Assembly: GCA_027575765.1 (NCBI GenBank)
Contig: JANBPT010000038.1
Location: 34,504-98,503, forward strand
Reading direction: 5' to 3'
DNA from: Tieghemiomyces parasiticus
Taxonomy: Eukaryota; Kickxellomycota; Dimargaritomycetes; Dimargaritales; Dimargaritaceae
Length of the DNA: 64,000 bases
Shown here: piece after piece, positions 39,744 through 51,500 of the stretch
Numbering within the stretch: position 1 is the stretch's first letter
How the letters are laid out: each line of letters opens with the position of its first letter
Notes under the pieces: generated by a model
Databases searched by the model: none
What the model was told of the DNA's origin: nothing
What the model saw: the letters and a program-made list of their open reading frames with translations, nothing else
Translations under genes and position numbers: made by a program

Positions 39744-41546
39744 ATGGAACCCCACAGTACGGACAGCCTCAGTATGGACGTGGATGACTGGTCAATTCTC
39801 AGTTCAATTAACCATACCATTGCGGATTACCGTAAAGCACAACCCTACACTGTACACCTGGGCGCTTCCGAGAACACACCTTACCCTACCACCGCCACCT
39901 CGTCATCAGCGTCTGCCTCGGACCATGGGCGTGGTCATCCAGGCGACGATACCATCGACCAGGCGGCGGTGGCCTTCATTCTTGACACCAACTACTTGCT
40001 GAGCCAGCTGACGTTCCTACGCCGACTGCAGGAGACCGCCACTCAACAACCTCACGTGTTTATCATTGTGCCCTGGGTTGTCATCCGCGAGCTAGACGGT
40101 TTGAAAGAGGTAGGCCACGGCAATCGATCGCGCGGGTCCAGTCGGGACGATGGTCTGAGCAGTAGTCGACACGAGTCCGGGAATGTGGGGTCACTAGCCC
40201 GGTCGGCCATCGAGTTTATTTACCAGGGCCTACAGCCTCCTTCCGACTCGGCGGCCGCTGCTTCGCACGGCCTGGGCGGCCGGCGCCAGGTCCTACGCGG
40301 TCAAAAGATCACCGAATGCATCAACGTAGAACGCACCAATGACGACCTGATCTTGGACTGCTGCCGCTATTTCGCCGAGGCCCGACGGATCCCTTCAGTC
40401 GTCCTTCTGTCCTTGGATAAGAATCTGTGTGTTAAGGCCATGGTCCACCAGATCGGCGCCTGCGGGCTCTGGCGTGATACGCCTGAGAGCTTGATTGGGC
40501 GTTTCATGCCCGCGGAGGGCTTTGCACCCGCCCACCCGTTGTTTGGGCAGCCGCTGGCGGCTGCGACTGGTGCAGATGCGGCGTACCAAACGAGTGGGCA
40601 ACACTACAGTTTTAACGACGACGATGACGACCATATGATGATGGACGCGGATGAACCTGGTGATTTGGACCATCATCATCAGGTGTCGGTGGCGGCCCAA
40701 CCGTTAGGTACGAACTCCTTCGCTATTACAGCTACCCCGAGCCACACCGTCCCTTCGACCTTGGCACCGACATCACAATCCTTCGCTACCCCTACCACGC
40801 CAAACCGGGCTCCAACTCAACCTACCAACCCCGTCACCGTATTCGAACACCTCTCGGCCATCATGGACTACCTGGAAGACCCCGACCGGTCCCTCTTGAT
40901 ACACGCCGTGCGGTTTCAATGTTACCAAAGCCTCGGGAATGACTACGACTACTTCATTGGCAGTTTTCGGCCCTCTCCGTGGACCCTTGCCGACCTCTGC
41001 GAGATTGTCCAGCGGTACTGGTACAGCGGGTTCCGCGAAACCCTACCTTCACCGGCCTTCCCGGCCTTTGAAGGGCTCAAGCAGCTGTACCACGTCTACC
41101 AGGAGCTGCGTGTGCGGGGCATCGATGAACTGGCCAAGGCCACGACCACCGCCTTGACTCGATCGAAATCGACGGGACTCTGTCAGATTACATCTACCGA
41201 CCGACTCGCCCACCTACGTCCCGCTGACGACCCGTGGAAACGGCCCGCGCCGAGGCTTAACCGGGTACCGCTCAACGATTTGGTCGCGGCCGTACTGACC
41301 CCGTCGGCGTTACGGACGTTACTGGACCACCTCGATGCCGTATTGATCTTAACCGATGAAGTCCATCGGTCGCTGGTGCGGACACCGCTCAAAATCGATG
41401 CTAGATCAATTGCTTCGGATACCCGGCAGTGGTTGGAGGTTACCCTACCCGCTGTGTTTTTATCCCCGGATTCACCTAACCGGCAGCATTTAATACTCAG
41501 CTGGCGGCAGCAGCTGCTCGGGCCAGTAGAAGGTAATGGGAAGTGA
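39744..41546 (+). CDS. SWT1: Swt1-like PIN-domain RNA endonuclease
   Basis: A 600-aa single-exon protein from the ATG at 39744 (MEPHSTDSLSMDVDDW). The PIN domain begins near residue 75: AFILDTNYLLSQLTFL with the first catalytic Asp, then FIIVPWVVIRELDGLK, then NDDLILDCC near residue 200 and VVLLSLDKNLCVKAM near residue 223. This arrangement of acidic residues is typical of Swt1, a nuclear endonuclease that degrades defective or pore-retained mRNPs. After the PIN domain comes an Asp/His-rich linker (NDDDDDHMMMDAD) and a C-terminal helical domain of about 220 residues (TVFEHLSAIMDYLEDPDRSL; DLCEIVQRYWYSGFRE), also seen in Swt1 relatives. A Ser-rich insert lies inside the PIN domain after LKEVGHG. 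Confidence 0.82.
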   Translation: MEPHSTDSLSMDVDDWSILSSINHTIADYRKAQPYTVHLGASENTPYPTTATSSSASASDHGRGHPGDDTIDQAAVAFILDTNYLLSQLTFLRRLQETATQQPHVFIIVPWVVIRELDGLKEVGHGNRSRGSSRDDGLSSSRHESGNVGSLARSAIEFIYQGLQPPSDSAAAASHGLGGRRQVLRGQKITECINVERTNDDLILDCCRYFAEARRIPSVVLLSLDKNLCVKAMVHQIGACGLWRDTPESLIGRFMPAEGFAPAHPLFGQPLAAATGADAAYQTSGQHYSFNDDDDDHMMMDADEPGDLDHHHQVSVAAQPLGTNSFAITATPSHTVPSTLAPTSQSFATPTTPNRAPTQPTNPVTVFEHLSAIMDYLEDPDRSLLIHAVRFQCYQSLGNDYDYFIGSFRPSPWTLADLCEIVQRYWYSGFRETLPSPAFPAFEGLKQLYHVYQELRVRGIDELAKATTTALTRSKSTGLCQITSTDRLAHLRPADDPWKRPAPRLNRVPLNDLVAAVLTPSALRTLLDHLDAVLILTDEVHRSLVRTPLKIDARSIASDTRQWLEVTLPAVFLSPDSPNRQHLILSWRQQLLGPVEGNGK

Positions 41547-42127
41547 GTGGCCATTGCCAGTAAATAGCCCTATTGGTACTTTCGTTGCGGAAGCAGGGCT
41601 ATGGGCCTACTTGCATTAAAAACGTCTGTGGTGACCCAATCAAGGCAGAGCTGTGGGGCGCAGTGCTATCATTCTGCATCATTGCGGCCGGGTCGATTTT
41701 TCCTGTACTAATCGGGGCGGTTAGGGAGTGGTGGATGATAAATAAGTGAAGGAACTCCGAGCGATAGCAATTTGGACAGGGCAATCTAACCAGCGTCTTC
41801 TAAAGCGAGTGACTGTCACCCGATTTCATTAATGCGGTACCCAAGGTCATCCGAGGCCGCCCGGTCCCTAGCTACCGTCAGCCGACCCCAGGTACGCAAA
41901 TCTGGAACATGGATTGGGGGGGGTACAGTGGCGATCTCTGCAACACGATATGGGTATATAATACATCATTTCATTGATACATGATGTGACATTGCTAGGA
42001 TAATAGGATCGTGGCCGATGAACAAGGCAACAGTACCCAGGGCCAAGGGCAGAATAAGACCAGGGCATGAAGACACCCTCTCACCCCCCCCCGCCTCCCC
42101 TCACAATTTATACTCTCGATACCCTGG
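41547..42127. other. Intergenic between convergent genes
   Basis: About 580 bp between the stop codons of SWT1 and the leftward coiled-coil gene. No feature was recognised. Confidence 0.5.
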
Positions 42128-42559
42128 TCACTTGGTAAACAAACCGGCAACCAGGCTGGCGGTCCAGTCCTGGGCCGCAAGGTACGATGGCCGCTTAGCA
42201 CTTAGCAGCGCCTCGGCCCGTTGCATGCGGGTATTCAACTCGGCCAGCGCACGTTCCCTACCGGCCACCAGTTCCTCCAACTCGTCCAAAGTCGTGCCTA
42301 AATCTTCGATACTACCGTGCTGGCCCAAATGACGCGCGAGAGCAACGTGGAGCTCGCCGTCTCGCTGTTCACGGAGGGCTGAACGCGTAGTCGTTAGGTG
42401 ATGTTCCTGGTCGGCGAGATGAGAATCAGTCCGTGTGACGATGGCTTGGAGGGCCCGGGCACCTCGGGTGGAGGGGAGATGGTGCTCGGCGAGGTCGGTG
42501 ACGGCTTGGGCGACAGCGGCCGTAGTGGATGGTGACGGTGGTGGTTCAGTGGATGACAT
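42128..42559 (-). CDS. Small Ala/His-rich coiled-coil protein, unknown function
   Basis: A 143-aa single-exon protein from the ATG at 42559 (MSSTEPPPSPS). After a short Pro/Ser/Thr-rich start it is almost wholly helix-forming: AVTDLAEHHLPSTRGARAL, TDSHLADQEHHLTTTRSAL, LGTTLDELEELVAGRERALA and MQRAEALLSAKRPSY. Heptad-like spacing of Leu suggests a coiled coil. There are no membrane segments or cysteines. Size and layout resemble small complex subunits (kinetochore, BLOC or Golgi tether type), but no family is recognised. Codon use is like that of the neighbouring genes, which supports it as real. Confidence 0.65.
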   Translation of the reverse strand: MSSTEPPPSPSTTAAVAQAVTDLAEHHLPSTRGARALQAIVTRTDSHLADQEHHLTTTRSALREQRDGELHVALARHLGQHGSIEDLGTTLDELEELVAGRERALAELNTRMQRAEALLSAKRPSYLAAQDWTASLVAGLFTK

Positions 42560-45500
42560 GGCGGGGCGGGGTCGCAAGGAAGAGAGAATGTGTGGCAGTG
42601 AGGAATGTGCGAGGCGCCTGGGGGGCAGATATGGGAGAGTCTAAAGGAGGTGGTACAGCATGCGACAGGTGACTACAGTGAGTGGCGGTCGTTTGTCCTC
42701 CGACAAGGAAACAGTGGATTCTGGGCGGTTTCCAGGCGCAGAGGCACACTACAAGCGGCCAGGCAGCTGCGCCGGCATTGTATAAAGACTGGGTGGAGAA
42801 GTGTACTACCAGTATATACGGGTCAGGTGGTAAGGTACAGGGTATGCCCTGGCGCCGTTGCCGAGGCCTGTGGCTCCTCACGTCGCCGGTGTGGCAGGTG
42901 GTGGAAACTGGATCAGCGGGTACGGTGCATAAGAATTAAGGGGACTATAATTTCTTAAAAGAGGATTGGAAATGGAGGCTGGTTAACCCCGTGGAAGCAC
43001 CGCGCTCAGGAGTGTGGACACTTGTGATATTCATCTATGCGGCATATTTCACCCGCAACGGCATAAAGCAGGGTCCCTAGCCCATGAACATTTCGGGCCG
43101 ACCGGCCAGGCACCGTCCTGCGTCTAATCCTTCCCAGTCCGCAGGGACCAGCAGTGAGGACTGCAAGGCCCCTGCTGGGTTAAAAAAAAAAGCACGAACC
43201 GGAGCTCCAAAGCGTTCCAGGGTAGCGATGCTGGCGGAGCCTACTGATGGACACGGCCAGCCCGCCGCCTCCGCCATGGACGGAGGGTGGAAGCAAGCTG
43301 GCTCACCTGTCGCATGACATCCCTGCGCGATTGCCCCAGGCTGTAATGAGGAGTTGGGCTGACCCCTGAGGGACGTAATCTGCATACGTTGAAACGTTTG
43401 AGGGAGAAGCGTAGCTCGTTTCCAGCGCCAACCGAATTTTAACGGTAGGCCCAATAGGTCCTCGTCCCACATCACTCTCGCCTCTAAACTCTCACTCCCC
43501 CCAATATATATATATATATATAATCAAGTGCTGATGAGACATGCCCGGCCCCATCAGTTACCATTGTTCATTTTGGTATATAGCCCGTGAGACCCACCCC
43601 ATCACGCTGGATGCATGCGCATAGGTCTAGATTACACCGCATGCAGTCGCATCGTACGCCTTGTCACTTCGCTATATCAACTGTGCGTTCGCTTCGCCTT
43701 CTCTGTCTGCTTCTATCATCGACACTCGCAACCCTCTGAACAACCGTTGCTCGGAATCCGTCCATCCCATTCCTCATACCTTTCGAACCTGGGCCTAGGG
43801 ATTCGCCGTTTCCTCAAGGCGCTCCGGCCAACTCGTCACTGACTACCACCCAACCACCCTTCGGCATACTCTTCGGGTGATCTTACTACGCTGAACCACA
43901 TATCCAACCCTCCACCAGTTGTAGCATTCACTCGTCCCCTTGCAAACACCCCGGTCGTGGATTACTGTGTATCTCCACTAGTACGGTACCTGGCCTAGTG
44001 GTTGGCCACACTCATTCGAGCATACGCGCCCCTCTTTCACTACTTCGGACGGTAATATCTTCCTAAAGGGGTAACCGTTGCCGTACCTATCTCTGGATTG
44101 CACTCCATTACATCACCCGTGTTTTTCAGCAATCCCTTCGACCGGTCTCACTCAGTTACCTACTGTTGGTCATTTGGTTCCTCACTTCTCCCAGTTTTCT
44201 TACCAAATCTGCTTGGCGTAACCCATTACGCCGCGTTGTGGTGACGTCGCCCCTTTGCCTGACACTCACCGACCTAGCGGACCGTACGTCAGTTCCGGAA
44301 ATTAATTTGGTAAGTGCCCGGAGAATGAAGCACGGTGCGGTTGACTCCGAATAGCGTTGAATCGCATCTAATGGGGGAAAAAATCACTGCCGCATGGACT
44401 CTCACGCGTGTCATCGTATGCTGCTAGGTGGTCTACTCACATGAGCTAGTGGCATATACATAACGGGTGCTCGCTACCCTGATTGTGGCCGACGTTTCGC
44501 CTCCACACAGGGCCCTCGTACCACGCTGACTATCGCGGTAGTTGTTTACCTTTTGGGGTCCTCTTTGTCATTGAGCCCAAGGCCGCACCACCCTCCATCC
44601 GCCCACTTACACGCCTTTGCATCTACTATTATTGTTGTGGTTACTTCGCAACCCATCCTGAACCCCTGGAATAGACTACTTCAACCTCGCTGCCCCTGGG
44701 CCGCCATTCGCCTCTCCTGCACTCGCTGTCGTAAAACATTGTCTCGCTCGCTCGTTCGCTCTCCTCTCACTGCCGCCTTCGCTACTTCGCGGAGAATCCG
44801 ACTACACCTCTGCTTCTCCAGCGGACCTACGTCGTCTCCGACACGGCCATGTAAGCCTTTTGTCACATCCACCCACTTTTCCCTCCCTCTAGCAATTAGG
44901 AGCAAGGGTATCACACATATTATTGCTTCACCATTTAACACCTACTTTAACTGTCTGTTTAAACCTCATCACCTCGCTAGCAGCAGACGTCCGAGATTTG
45001 CAGCGCACCAACCCTGGCTCATTCCGGCCAGCATACTCCCCTGTTTCAGCACGGTCCGTATGGTCACGCCCAACGTTCGCCACACTTTGCACTATCCACT
45101 TGGCTCTCTACCGGCAGGAAATTTTCATCTTCGGCGTTATTGGCACTGGACCGTTTCCCACCGTGCCCCGCCCCATCTGACACCTTGGTCGAAAACGCCT
45201 CCCCACGTGGCAATTCTTTTGTTGGTCAAGTGTCCCCCCACCCACCCACCCCCTGGTCCGCTCTTCCTCCTCTGCCATACATACACACCCCGGCTCTGAC
45301 AGTTTTTTTGTAACAGTTATTGACTGGCCCGCTCTGTCAGTCTAGCTTACTACTCAGCTCCCTTCGTAGTTGTACGTGGCCGCCTTACTCTCGATTCAAT
45401 ACCGCCTGGCTTTCTTCCCAAATATCCCACCGTGCACGTCGCTTTTTATTTACCACCTGCAGTGTGTCGTTCACGCCACCGAACCTGACCCACCAGTTTC

Positions 45501-46482
45501 CCTCTACCACTCCAGGCAGCACACCCGGCCCTGACACCGCTTGCCCTGCTGTAGGTGCGTCCAACGTAGACTGAACACCAACGGCTGCCCACCTTGAGAC
45601 TTGGCCGTATTGCTAGCCCCTGGGAGCCACCTGCCAAAAAGACCAAGGCTCATCATTATTTCTTTCTCCCTCCTACCGAACGGTCGCTCACCTTCCTCCT
45701 TTGCACACTGGCAGGTTCTCCTCATACACTCACTTATCCACCTGGTGGGTTTTTTTTACACGCCTGGCTCGCACCTGTCATACACCCCCTCCCCAGCACA
45801 ATCCTCTCCTCCCTTCTCCTCTTCGTTCCCCGCCTGACAAAGGACTCCGGGACCGTCCGTCTGAACCATCCGCCTCGCCCATCCGCCGCGTACTGCTCGC
45901 TAGGTAATTAACCGTACCCCCATTGGCCCAGGCGTACACCTTAACCTCTCCCTTTCAATACGCCCATTACGCCGTCCATCTTGTACTTTTTTAAAAAACC
46001 TGGTTGTGCATATCGAGCCTCGCGGTCACGTCTCACTAGTCCGCCCCAAAACCGCTACTTATCAAGCAGTGATTTCGACCTCCTCCCGTTCTACACAGTA
46101 ACCGGTATCGCCATCCCGTCGACCGGTACGCCTGGTAATCATCCCACGATCGCACATCTAGCCCACCCCGTCACTACCGGCTGCCATCGTCCCGTCGGTC
46201 TAGCAGATTTGCTCCCGCTTCGTCCGACAGTATTTTCCGTACCCGCACCGCCCGCTTATTTACCCTCCCTCCATTACCACACCTTTACTGTCCTGCTCCG
46301 TTTGCATAGTTTGTCGAAGCCGCCCTTCACGTTTCGGCCCAACTTGGCCCTTACCTAGACACCCGCCCAGCCCCACCATCCTACCGTCGTACCCTGACCC
46401 CCGTGGCATCCTTACCCTCTAGTCCGTCTCCTCTCTATCAATTACCCCATCCTAACCGACCTCATCACTGCACGTGGTCGTC
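42560..46482. other. Long intergenic with pyrimidine-rich stretch before BEM1
   Basis: About 3.9 kb. From about 43600 to 46482 the plus strand is mostly C+T-rich, which produces several open frames (for example 44553-45299) with Ser/Pro/His-rich nonsense translations. A 77-codon ORF at 43084-43317 has a basic middle (KKKARTGAPKRSR) and an A10 tract, and is not called. A TA microsatellite lies at 43504-43522. It probably holds a long BEM1 promoter and leader. Confidence 0.45.
43504..43522. repeat. (TA)n microsatellite
   Basis: About nine uninterrupted TA dinucleotides in non-coding DNA. Confidence 0.9.
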
Positions 46483-48582
46483 ATGTCCAAGGCGCTCAAA
46501 CCCCTAAACACACTGCGCAAGTCGCTCCCCAACTCCAGCAAGGGGAGCGGCGGTGGACCCACCTTCAGCCTCCAGCCCAAGTCACCCGAGATTATGAACC
46601 CACCCAAAAAGGTCATTAAGGCCCTATACGACTATACGGCTGAGAGCCCCGAAGAGCTCACCTTTGTCAAGGGTGATTTCTTTATGGTAGTGGCCAACGA
46701 GAACGACGAGTTTTGGTACCTGGCGTCCAACCCGAACACGGGGGCGCGCGGCCTGGTCCCAGTGAGCTACTTTCAGATCGTCAGCAAGCGCCGGGAGAGC
46801 AGTCCTGCCCCGCCCTCCCTGTCCCAGATGGCTTCCTCGCACAATCAGATGGCACACATGATCCACCCGGTCCCGCACAACCCAGCAGTCAATGGCTACG
46901 GTCATGCAGGTCCCGCCCGTACAGCGTCCCCTATGCAGCAGCCACCGTCGCAGTCGCGGCCCCACACCCCCGGCGAGTCGGCCCGACGCAATTCCCGCGC
47001 GCGCTCCACGCAGCCCCAGATTTACGGCACGGTTCTGTATGATTTTGATGCCGAGCGCCCCGACGAACTAGCGGCCAAGGCTGGCGACCACGTCATCATC
47101 ATCGCTCAGTCCAATGAGGACTGGTTCGTCGCCAAGCCCATCAACCGTATCGGCGGCCCGGGTCTCCTACCCGTGTCTTTTATCCAGGTGCGCGACCTCA
47201 AGACGGGTCAGCCCGTGACCAACCTGCTGGAGATGCTGCGCAACAACAACATCAAGCTACCCGGGGTTGCCGAGTGGAAGCGGGAAGCCATTGAGCAGGA
47301 TCGCCAGCATATCCCGCTCGGTGTGGTGGCTGGCGCGCCCCCGCAGACCGGTCACGGACCGAGTATGGTCCAGCCTCACCCGAGCGGCCCGAACTCCATG
47401 GCGCCCAGCGCCCAGCGGGCCTCGCGTGCCAGTGTGGGCAGCGCTGGCAGCCACCCGGGCCCTGGGTATAGCGGCTCGGCGGCCCGCCAGCCCAGTTTTG
47501 ATGCTAGCGAGTACAACCAACGCAACTCGCGGGCCCACACCGCGGGCGAGGCGTATAGCTTCCTCGGCGAGAATGTGGCGGGGATCTCAGTGGTCTCGTA
47601 CAAGAACAAGGGCGATCGATTCTATTTCCAGATACAGATGCTCTTCCGGGACGGCCACCAGCGGATCCTATTCCGTCTTTACGAAGAGTTCTATCAGTTC
47701 CAGGTCTACCTACTTGAGGAATTCCCTAAGGAAGCCGGTCGCATGGACGAACCTCGGACGCTGCCTTTCATGACGGGCCCTCTGTCTTTCGTCAACGAGA
47801 CCATCACAGCCGAGCGGCGAGCCCAGCTGGACGAGTATCTGCGCAACCTTTTCCGACAGCCCTCGTACATTGTTAACTCGGCGCCTATTCAAAACTTCTT
47901 GGCCCCGCGTGGCGAGGATCTGGAGATTGCCGCGCCCTCCACGGTACAGAATTTGCACGTACAGCCGCTACCACCCCATCACGGCTCCTCGCCGCCCCGC
48001 GAGGAACGGTACCGGTCGGGCGGTTCCTCGGTTTCCGCCAGCAACACCCTCATCGGCGAGCAACGGATCAGTTCTCCAAGCCATGAGGTCTACGCTCGAG
48101 ACTCTGCCGCAGCCTACGGTGGCGGATCCGCTCAGCAGCGCCTCCCGGGTCCTCCGCGCTCGCGATCCGGGTCAGAGACTACGGCCCACAACCACCCCGA
48201 TGCCCCACTCCTCTCGGGCTCCCCGACCGACCGGGGCACCGTGGCACGTCCCGTTGGGCAGCCGCCGTCGGGTGAAATCGCGGCTGCAGCGGTAACAGCA
48301 GCCATTGCTGGCGCGGCGACTACTGCATCGGCGACGGGTGCTTCGATTAAGGTGAAGGTTATGTACAACGACGACCTGGTGGCTATGCGCATCACGCTGC
48401 CCATGACCCTCACTATCTTGCAGGAACGTATCGGTGACCGGCTCAACATCCACGTGGGTAGTCTCGAGTACCGCGACTCGGATGGCGAGTTTATAGCTAT
48501 CCATTCTGAGGAGGATCTGCAGGACGTGCTCGCGGATGAGAGTAACCGCACACGGTTGGTGGTCCGAGTCACCTCACTGTAA
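46483..48582 (+). CDS. BEM1: Bem1/Scd2-type polarity scaffold: two SH3, PX and PB1 domains
   Basis: A 699-aa single-exon protein from the ATG at 46483 (MSKALKPLNTLRKS); the frame extends upstream only by a GTG. SH3-1 is at about residues 42-102 (IKALYDYTAESPEEL ... FWYLASNP ... GLVPVSYFQIV). SH3-2 is at about 180-243 (GTVLYDFDAERPDELA ... DWFVAKPINRIGG ... LLPVSFIQV). The PX domain is at about 368-480 (FYFQIQMLFRDGHQRILFR ... YEEFYQFQVYLLEEFP). The PB1 domain is at about 622-699 (IKVKVMYNDDLVAMRITL, then YRDSDGEFIAIHSEEDLQDVL), with the acidic OPCA motif that pairs with Cdc24. In yeasts Bem1 links Cdc24, active Cdc42 and PAK kinases at growth sites. The domain order is complete. Linkers are Pro/Ser/Gln-rich. 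Confidence 0.94.
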   Translation: MSKALKPLNTLRKSLPNSSKGSGGGPTFSLQPKSPEIMNPPKKVIKALYDYTAESPEELTFVKGDFFMVVANENDEFWYLASNPNTGARGLVPVSYFQIVSKRRESSPAPPSLSQMASSHNQMAHMIHPVPHNPAVNGYGHAGPARTASPMQQPPSQSRPHTPGESARRNSRARSTQPQIYGTVLYDFDAERPDELAAKAGDHVIIIAQSNEDWFVAKPINRIGGPGLLPVSFIQVRDLKTGQPVTNLLEMLRNNNIKLPGVAEWKREAIEQDRQHIPLGVVAGAPPQTGHGPSMVQPHPSGPNSMAPSAQRASRASVGSAGSHPGPGYSGSAARQPSFDASEYNQRNSRAHTAGEAYSFLGENVAGISVVSYKNKGDRFYFQIQMLFRDGHQRILFRLYEEFYQFQVYLLEEFPKEAGRMDEPRTLPFMTGPLSFVNETITAERRAQLDEYLRNLFRQPSYIVNSAPIQNFLAPRGEDLEIAAPSTVQNLHVQPLPPHHGSSPPREERYRSGGSSVSASNTLIGEQRISSPSHEVYARDSAAAYGGGSAQQRLPGPPRSRSGSETTAHNHPDAPLLSGSPTDRGTVARPVGQPPSGEIAAAAVTAAIAGAATTASATGASIKVKVMYNDDLVAMRITLPMTLTILQERIGDRLNIHVGSLEYRDSDGEFIAIHSEEDLQDVLADESNRTRLVVRVTSL

Positions 48583-51500
48583 TTCTAATGTTCGCTCGTA
48601 TCCCCTCTCGGTCTCGTTGCCCGTGTCACATTTTACCTGCTCTGGCCCCCAGTTCCCTCCCCCTTCTCCTCACCCACACCATTTCTGCATCATCATCGAT
48701 ATATTCTCTGTTTTATTCGCGTTTTATTAAGACTATTGGGCGGGTGCGAAGAGGAGCAGCCCACGTTACTCCCGAGTCGTTTACCGCCCAAACCTTCTTC
48801 TGTTGTTTACACTGCTCACGTTTGCGCCGGATTCTAGTACATACTATCGTCCCGGTCTCACCTTCCCCCCACCCTATTTGCCTATTAACGCTTCCGTATA
48901 TACCCTTTGTCTTCAATTTTGGACCCTACAAATATAAATTCTGTTCCCACATTGTCGGCAGATTCTTGGTATTTCGACTCCATTGTAAGGGTACGATATG
49001 ACGTTGGTGGCCAGCTTTGTCTTGTATAACTATGCGGGTCATTGCTGGACGAGGTTGGACAGACGAATAACCGCTTGTGGGCCTGCCAAGGCGAAGGGAA
49101 AGAGGCGATAGATGTGATCAAAACGTTGTGATCGGCACCATTGAGGGCAAATCTTTGCATTAAAAATGCTTACGGGGTCGCCAGTTTAAAGGATCAACCC
49201 TATACGAAGCAGAGCTACTGGTTGAAGGAGTGCAGGTGTACCCGGAGGGAGTAGGGTAATAATCGATGACTGGGTCGCTCCGGGAGGGGGGCGGAAGGTG
49301 CAACGGTAAATACTGGGGGGTCAAGGATAGTGAAGGCACTTTTAAGTATGTAGGTCACTCGCAAGAGATGTAATTTATGCTTACTGATCGTGTGACGCCG
49401 ACTCGAGGACTCTCCAAGCATACATGCATCCTTGCTTGAGGGCGGGGAGGGGAAGAGGTGTGGAGAATGTTTTATGCTCTAGTTGCTATGGTGCGGCCAC
49501 TTGGCCAGTCAAGAATGACGTCTAGCGTGTGCAAAGACGGCCCTGACTGCCAAGGAGTCTACAAGGTGCTGTTAGTGGCGATCAAGGAAAGCCACCGCAC
49601 CTTAGAATAGGCGAGGTTCGGCCGTGGCTTCTAGGCACCAGAGCAAAAAGTACTATCGGATACTAAAGAACTTTCGCTCTTGAAGTTTTCCACGGTTCTA
49701 TTGATGATGACTGCGAGCCAATGCCATGTCAGTCTTGCGGTCACAAGATTAATGCGACGGCATTTGAAAATTGATAATAAGTAGGCCCTGTTCTCTCGTA
49801 TAGTGTTTTTTTGTCGCAGCAGCAGCCATGGCAGAATGGAGCCAGATTGTCGGCTCTAAAGGTGGAGCAGCCTCGGACACTTAAGACGTCGCCATGACGC
49901 ACCGTGGCGGCAGTCAAGGGGCCACAGCCACCCTCCTGGCCGTTTCCTAGCGGCCCAGAGGTTGGTGTTTTGAGTAAGATTAAGCGAAGGGGAGAAAGGC
50001 AGGGGTGGCGGCTCCAGAGGTTATGGGAATGGCGAAACATTAATGCTGGTGAACTGGTACCCCCCCCCCATCGCCTGCCCTCCTCCCCTCTCCCAACCAC
50101 TTTTTCACCCACTGAAATCAGCCACCCATGTGGCGCACGCGTAAGGTCACCTTCTGGTCAACACAAACAGGGTAATACAATGATGTCAAGCGGGGATTAT
50201 ATCGACGGGGGAAGGAGGTTTAGTCTGAGGGTTCTCCTTCTGGCTCTTCGGCACAGTCACAAAGACGGACCAGTCTGTGCTACTGCGCTGCAAAGGGTCA
50301 GCAATGGGCGGAGGATTAGAGGAGGCATAGTTTCTGGAGGACCATTTGCCAGATCGATCGAAGTACTAGTAGGGTATAATTTGGACGTCACCGGGATGTA
50401 GTGAACCGATGCCCTCCCAAGAAAAGCGGGGGGGGTTAGCTGTGGTGGGCTCAGAAGAAACAATAACAGCCAACCAGGGGCACGTCGGTCCAAAATAAAC
50501 ATAGCGGCAGTCAACTCGCCAAAACATAATAAATGCCCCTGGAGTGCGGAACAGCGGTGAACAGGCATAATAAAACCCAGGACGGTCGGAGTTACGGCGC
50601 AAGGGAACGAACAACACGCGTCGCGTCGCGTCGCAGCGGTTGGTCCCTGGTATGCGCCGCATGAATAGGGACCGGAACCAGTGTGGACCCATGTCAGTGC
50701 CGCGATGGCATGTTTGCCATTCATCCCACTTCCTAGCCCTTAGAGAAAGGGAAGTGTTATTCATTACCTGGCGACCGCCAGGTGGGGTGCCTGGATTGGG
50801 TGTAGCTGCAGTCCTGCCAACCCTGGCCGACGTGCGGCCCTGTCGTGACTTGTGCCACGAAGTGAACCGGGGGCGTGGAACAGCTTGCTGGGATGGGGGT
50901 GTGTGGGTTAGCACACCAAGGAGAGTGGGGGGGGGAATTGAAAGGGCGAGGCTGTTGGGCCCGGTTGTTTATGCAGAGGACCCCCGCCTAGGCCATGCAA
51001 TGCAGCGTGCAGAACCGGTGGCAGATGTTCTGCGGGCCATATTTGGGTAAGTGGTTGCAGACGGTTGTGGTGGTGGAGGTGTGGGAGGCAGCGTGGGACC
51101 GCGTGCGCGGCCGCCCTGAATGTTTCGGGACAACATGCAAGGTACGACGCGGGCCGAGGTGCGCCCAAGGGACATGCACCCTACCGCTCGCATATAATAC
51201 CCATAATGAATCCAGCTGGAGGGGCAGGGGTGAATCCACCGCCCTCGCCCTCGTATCCACAGCCAATGGTCGCTCCCAAAATAAAACATGCTGTGCTAAG
51301 TGCCATTGGATGGCCAGTCTCTTCTAATTATTATTTTTTGGCTGGCCATTTACCGCCACCCAAAGTGCCCGGGCGTGCCTTACTATGCCTTGGTTGAACG
51401 GGAGTAACCCTGTTGATCCCAGGCGGTGAAGCGGGGGCGGATGATGGGTGGTCGAGGCGGAGATTGTCTGGATGGGGGATCCTATCAGAGTGGCCGCCGG

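Noticed and set aside
44553..45299. 248-codon plus-strand ORF upstream of BEM1
   Set aside because: Lies in pyrimidine-rich DNA where Ser/Pro/Leu/His codons dominate and stops are rare. No domain or promoter.
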